Source of the DNA: Ursus arctos
Lineage: Eukaryota > Chordata > Mammalia > Carnivora > Ursidae
Reading direction: 5' to 3'
DNA length: 64,000 bases
Assembly (NCBI RefSeq): GCF_023065955.2
Contig: NW_026622875.1
Span: 13,681,001-13,745,000, forward strand
The notes under the pieces are model-generated. The model was not told the origin of the DNA, searched no databases, and saw only the letters and a program-made list of their open reading frames with translations. Positions 61,253 to 64,000 of the stretch are shown piece after piece; position 1 is the first letter of the stretch, and each line of letters opens with the position of its first letter. A program made the translations under genes and the position numbers.

Positions 61253-61870
61253 TTTACAATAGCTAAGACATGGAAACAATCTAAATGGCTATCGATGGAT
61301 GAATGGATAAAGGAAATGGGGTATATATATACAATGGAATATTTATGCAGCCATAAAAAGGAATAAAATCTTGCCATTTGCAACACCATGGATGGAACTT
61401 GAAGGCATTATGCTAAATAAAATAAGTCATACAGAGAAAGACAAATACTATATGATCTCACTTATATGTAAAATCTAAAAAAAAAAAAAAGCTCATTAAT
61501 ATAGAGAAAAAAATCAGTGGTTGCCAGAGGTGGGGGTAAAATGGGTGAAAAGGGTCAAAGGTATGCATTTCCAGTTATAAAATAAATAAGTCATGGGAAT
61601 GTAATGTACAGCATGGTGACTATAGTTAACATGACTGTATTGCGCATTTGGAAGCTACTAAGAGAGTAGCTACTAAGAGAGTAAATCCTAAAAGTTCTGA
61701 TCACAAGAAAAAATAATAATATTTAACTTCATATGGTGACAGATGTTAACTAGACACAGTGGTAATCATTTTGCAATATATACAAATATCAAAATACTAC
61801 ACTTTGCTCCTAAAACTAATATAATGTTATATGTCAATTATACCTCAATAATAATTTTTAAAAACTAAAA
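61253..61870 (+). mobile_element. L1 3' end (ORF2 C-terminal relic and 3' UTR)
   Basis: CCATGGATGGAACTTGAAGG, GAAAGACAAATACTATATGA, then CATGGTGACTATAGTTAACA and TTATATGTCAATTATACCTC. It abuts the Tigger1 right end. It carries a 15-base tandem duplication (GCTACTAAGAGAGTA) at 61654-61683. Confidence 0.85.
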
Positions 61871-62039
61871 TGTTTTTAAAAATCACAATCTAGGCAGTAG
61901 GAGCATTTCCTTTATTCTTGAACCAGTTTGTATGGATTTTATGCCAAATAGACTTTGACTAGAATTTTCAATGCTTCCACCAAAATAAATCACAAAAAAG
62001 CAAATTAGATCACACAAATCTGATTTAAAATCTTCCCCT

Positions 62040-63206
62040 GTTTTTAGACAATGATGCCAAGACAATTCAATAGGAATAGAATAGCTTTTCAACAAATGGT
62101 GCCAGGATGATTGGATATTTACATGCCAAAGAATGGTGCTGGATCCCTACCTCACACCACATGTTAAAATTAACTCAAAATGGATCAGAGACCTAAATGT
62201 AAGAGCTAAAACTGTAAAACTCTGGATATCATCAAACTGGACATCATCAAAGTTTAAAATGTGCTTCACAGGATACCATCAAGAGAGTGAAACACAGCTC
62301 ACAATTTTTTTTTTTACAACTCTTACATCTAATAATGACCTAGTATTCAAAATACATAAATAATTCTTATAACTCAACAAAAAGACAACCCAAATTTAAA
62401 AATTGGCAAAGAATCTAAATAGACATTTCTCCAAAGAAGATATACAAATGGCCAATAAGCACATGAAAAGATGCTCAACATCATTAGCCATCAAGGAAAT
62501 GCAAATCAAAGTCATGAAGAGGAATCATTTCACACTTCTTGGAAGGGCATAATAAAAAAGAGAAATACTAATAATCATTGGTAAGATTGTGGAGAAATTC
62601 AAAATCTCATACATTGCTGGTGGGCAGTTCTCCAAAATGTTAAACATAGAGTATCATATGATCCAGCAGTTCTACTCCTAGGTATATATCCAAGAGAAAT
62701 GAAAACATACACCCACACAAAAACTTGTACATGAATGTTCATGGCAGCATTATTCATTATAGCCAAAAAGTACAAAAACTCAAATGTACATCAACTGATG
62801 AATGAATAAAATATGGTATATTCATATAATGGATTATTATTCACCAATATAAAGAAATAAAGCACGAATACATGCTATAACACAGATGGACCTTGAAAAT
62901 GTCATGAAAGAGTGAAAGAGCCAGATATAAAAGGTCACATATTATATGACTCCATTTATATGAACTGTACAAGATAAGCAAATCTACAGAGACAGAAAGT
63001 AAATGAATGGTTGCCTGGCACTGGGGATATTGGGAACCAGTGAAGAGTGACTGCTGATGGGCATGGGGTTCTTTTTAGAGTAATGAGAATGTTCTAAAAT
63101 TTATATTAATGATGGTTACACAATTCTGAATACGCTAAAAACCACTGAATTGTATATTTCAGATGGGGAATTGTATGGCATATGAATTATATCTCAATGA
63201 AGCTGA
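62040..63206 (+). mobile_element. Longer L1 3' end (about 1.1 kb)
   Basis: A broken ORF2 C-terminal frame from about 62090 includes [20 protein letters not shown] (62139 onward). Later segments are GGCCAATAAGCACATGAAAA, ATCATATGATCCAGCAGTTC and the 3' end CTGAATTGTATATTTCAGAT, then GAATTATATCTCAATGAAGC. A microsatellite-like tail follows. No endonuclease or reverse transcriptase region is present. Confidence 0.88.
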
Positions 63207-63290
63207 TATATATGTATATACATATATATATACACATACATACATACATATGCATACATATACGTACCTATATATACACATATATTTTTT
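63207..63290. repeat. TA/CATA simple repeat at the L1 3' end
   Basis: Alternating pyrimidine-purine sequence (ATATATATGTATATACAT, CATACATACATA). It probably grew from the L1 tail. Confidence 0.9.
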
Positions 63291-63399
63291 TACATCTCCT
63301 CCTGGTGACTTTGTGCCTCCAGGACTTGAAGCAATATTCATTCATTCATCTGTTTATTCAATATGTATTTACTAGGCATCCACTATCGAATCATTCACT

Positions 63400-63950
63400 T
63401 ATTCAACAAGTTTATATTGACTACCCTGTGCCAGGCACTGGTTCAGACACAGAGGATTCAGCAAAACATACAAAAAACCTAGCCTTTGTGTTGCTTCCAT
63501 TTTCAAGGATAAAAACAGGCAATAAACAAAATACACAGGAGGATCTTAAACAGTGTAATACATGGAAAGTAACTGATGCTACAGAGGAAAATAAAGTGGG
63601 GAAGGCATAAAAGGAAAGCATGGTCAGTGGGGGACTAGCAGAGGGGAGGGGTTGCAGTTATAAATAGGGTGGTCAGGAAGGGCTTCACTGAGAGGATGAG
63701 ACATTTGAGCAAAGATCTGAAGGAGATGAGGGAGTGAATCACCCAGACATCTAGAGGAAGAACATTCTAGGCAAGGAAAACAGCAAGTGCCAAGGTCCTG
63801 GGGTGGATGTGCCTGGTATGTTTGAGGAATATCTGGAGAGCAGAGTCAGTAAGAAGGAAAGTAGGCTATGAAGTTAGAGAAATAAGGAGAGAGACAAACT
63901 CTGCTATTCTTTTGAGGTAGAGCTGAGTAGAGTGTGTCCATCTAAGAAGA
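63400..63950 (-). repeat. L2 fragment, reverse orientation
   Basis: CCTGTGCCAGGCACTGGTTC, GTGGTCAGGAAGGGCTTCAC, GAACATTCTAGGCAAGGAAA and AACAGCAAGTGCCAAGGTCC are reversed L2. The 142-codon frame at 63182-63610 spans repeats and is not a gene. Confidence 0.8.
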
Positions 63951-64000
63951 ACAGAGATTATTCTGGAAACTGGTCCCATAAGGGGTGCATATGCAATCAC

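Noticed and set aside
63182..63610. A 142-codon frame near the right end
   Set aside because: It runs from an L1 tail through a TA/CA repeat into a reversed L2.
46845..64000. Exons of expected SIAH2 neighbours (from memory, ERICH6 on one side, MINDY4B and CLRN1 on the other)
   Set aside because: No frame with a recognisable match and splice sites was seen; in human these genes lie further away than this window reaches.

Overview
The window is mammalian nuclear DNA from a carnivoran. About two dozen tRNA-Lys-derived CanSINEs (head motif like GCGCCTGGGTGGCTCAG, CT-rich body, AATAAA-rich tail) lie on both strands, many with target-site duplications. I see none of the dog-specific (GGATCCCTGGGTGGCGCAG head) or cat-specific SINE subfamilies. 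The youngest copies (31978, 47260, 48670) have the GGCACAGCGGTTAAGCG head and a CTCCNCTATGAGCCTGC segment that I associate with bears and close arctoid relatives. An arctoid, probably a bear, is therefore the best guess; this is inference from memory.

There is one real protein-coding gene, SIAH2, on the + strand. Exon 1 (start codon 27508, last coding base 27924) lies in a CpG island spanning about 26.68-27.96 kb. A 16.8 kb GT-AG intron follows. Exon 2 (44693-45250) completes a 324-residue RING E3 ubiquitin ligase with every zinc ligand intact. The 3' UTR probably runs to a poly(A) signal at 46239. No other intact gene was found in the 27 kb upstream or the 18 kb downstream.

The rest is a layered record of transposition. 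Oldest are L2 and MIR fragments. Next come MLT1 LTRs (2050, 15258, 22899), old L1 3' ends, and DNA transposons that can be delimited by terminal inverted repeats and target duplications: hAT-like elements at 7391-9977 and 17114-17644, two internally deleted ~470 bp Tigger elements at 41186-41656 and 60783-61250, and a long-TIR, possibly Mutator-like element at 46845-48255. CanSINEs are inserted into many of these. The hAT-like element at 7391-9977 also carries a broken, processed copy of MAN1A1.

I found no CRISPR array, operon, phage, plasmid or previously unknown multi-gene system. The points most worth checking are the nested hAT/MAN1A1 locus, the long-TIR element with a FLYWCH-like remnant, an Ala at SIAH2 position 26 where I recall a phosphorylated Thr in human, and an upstream ATG reading frame that overlaps the SIAH2 start.
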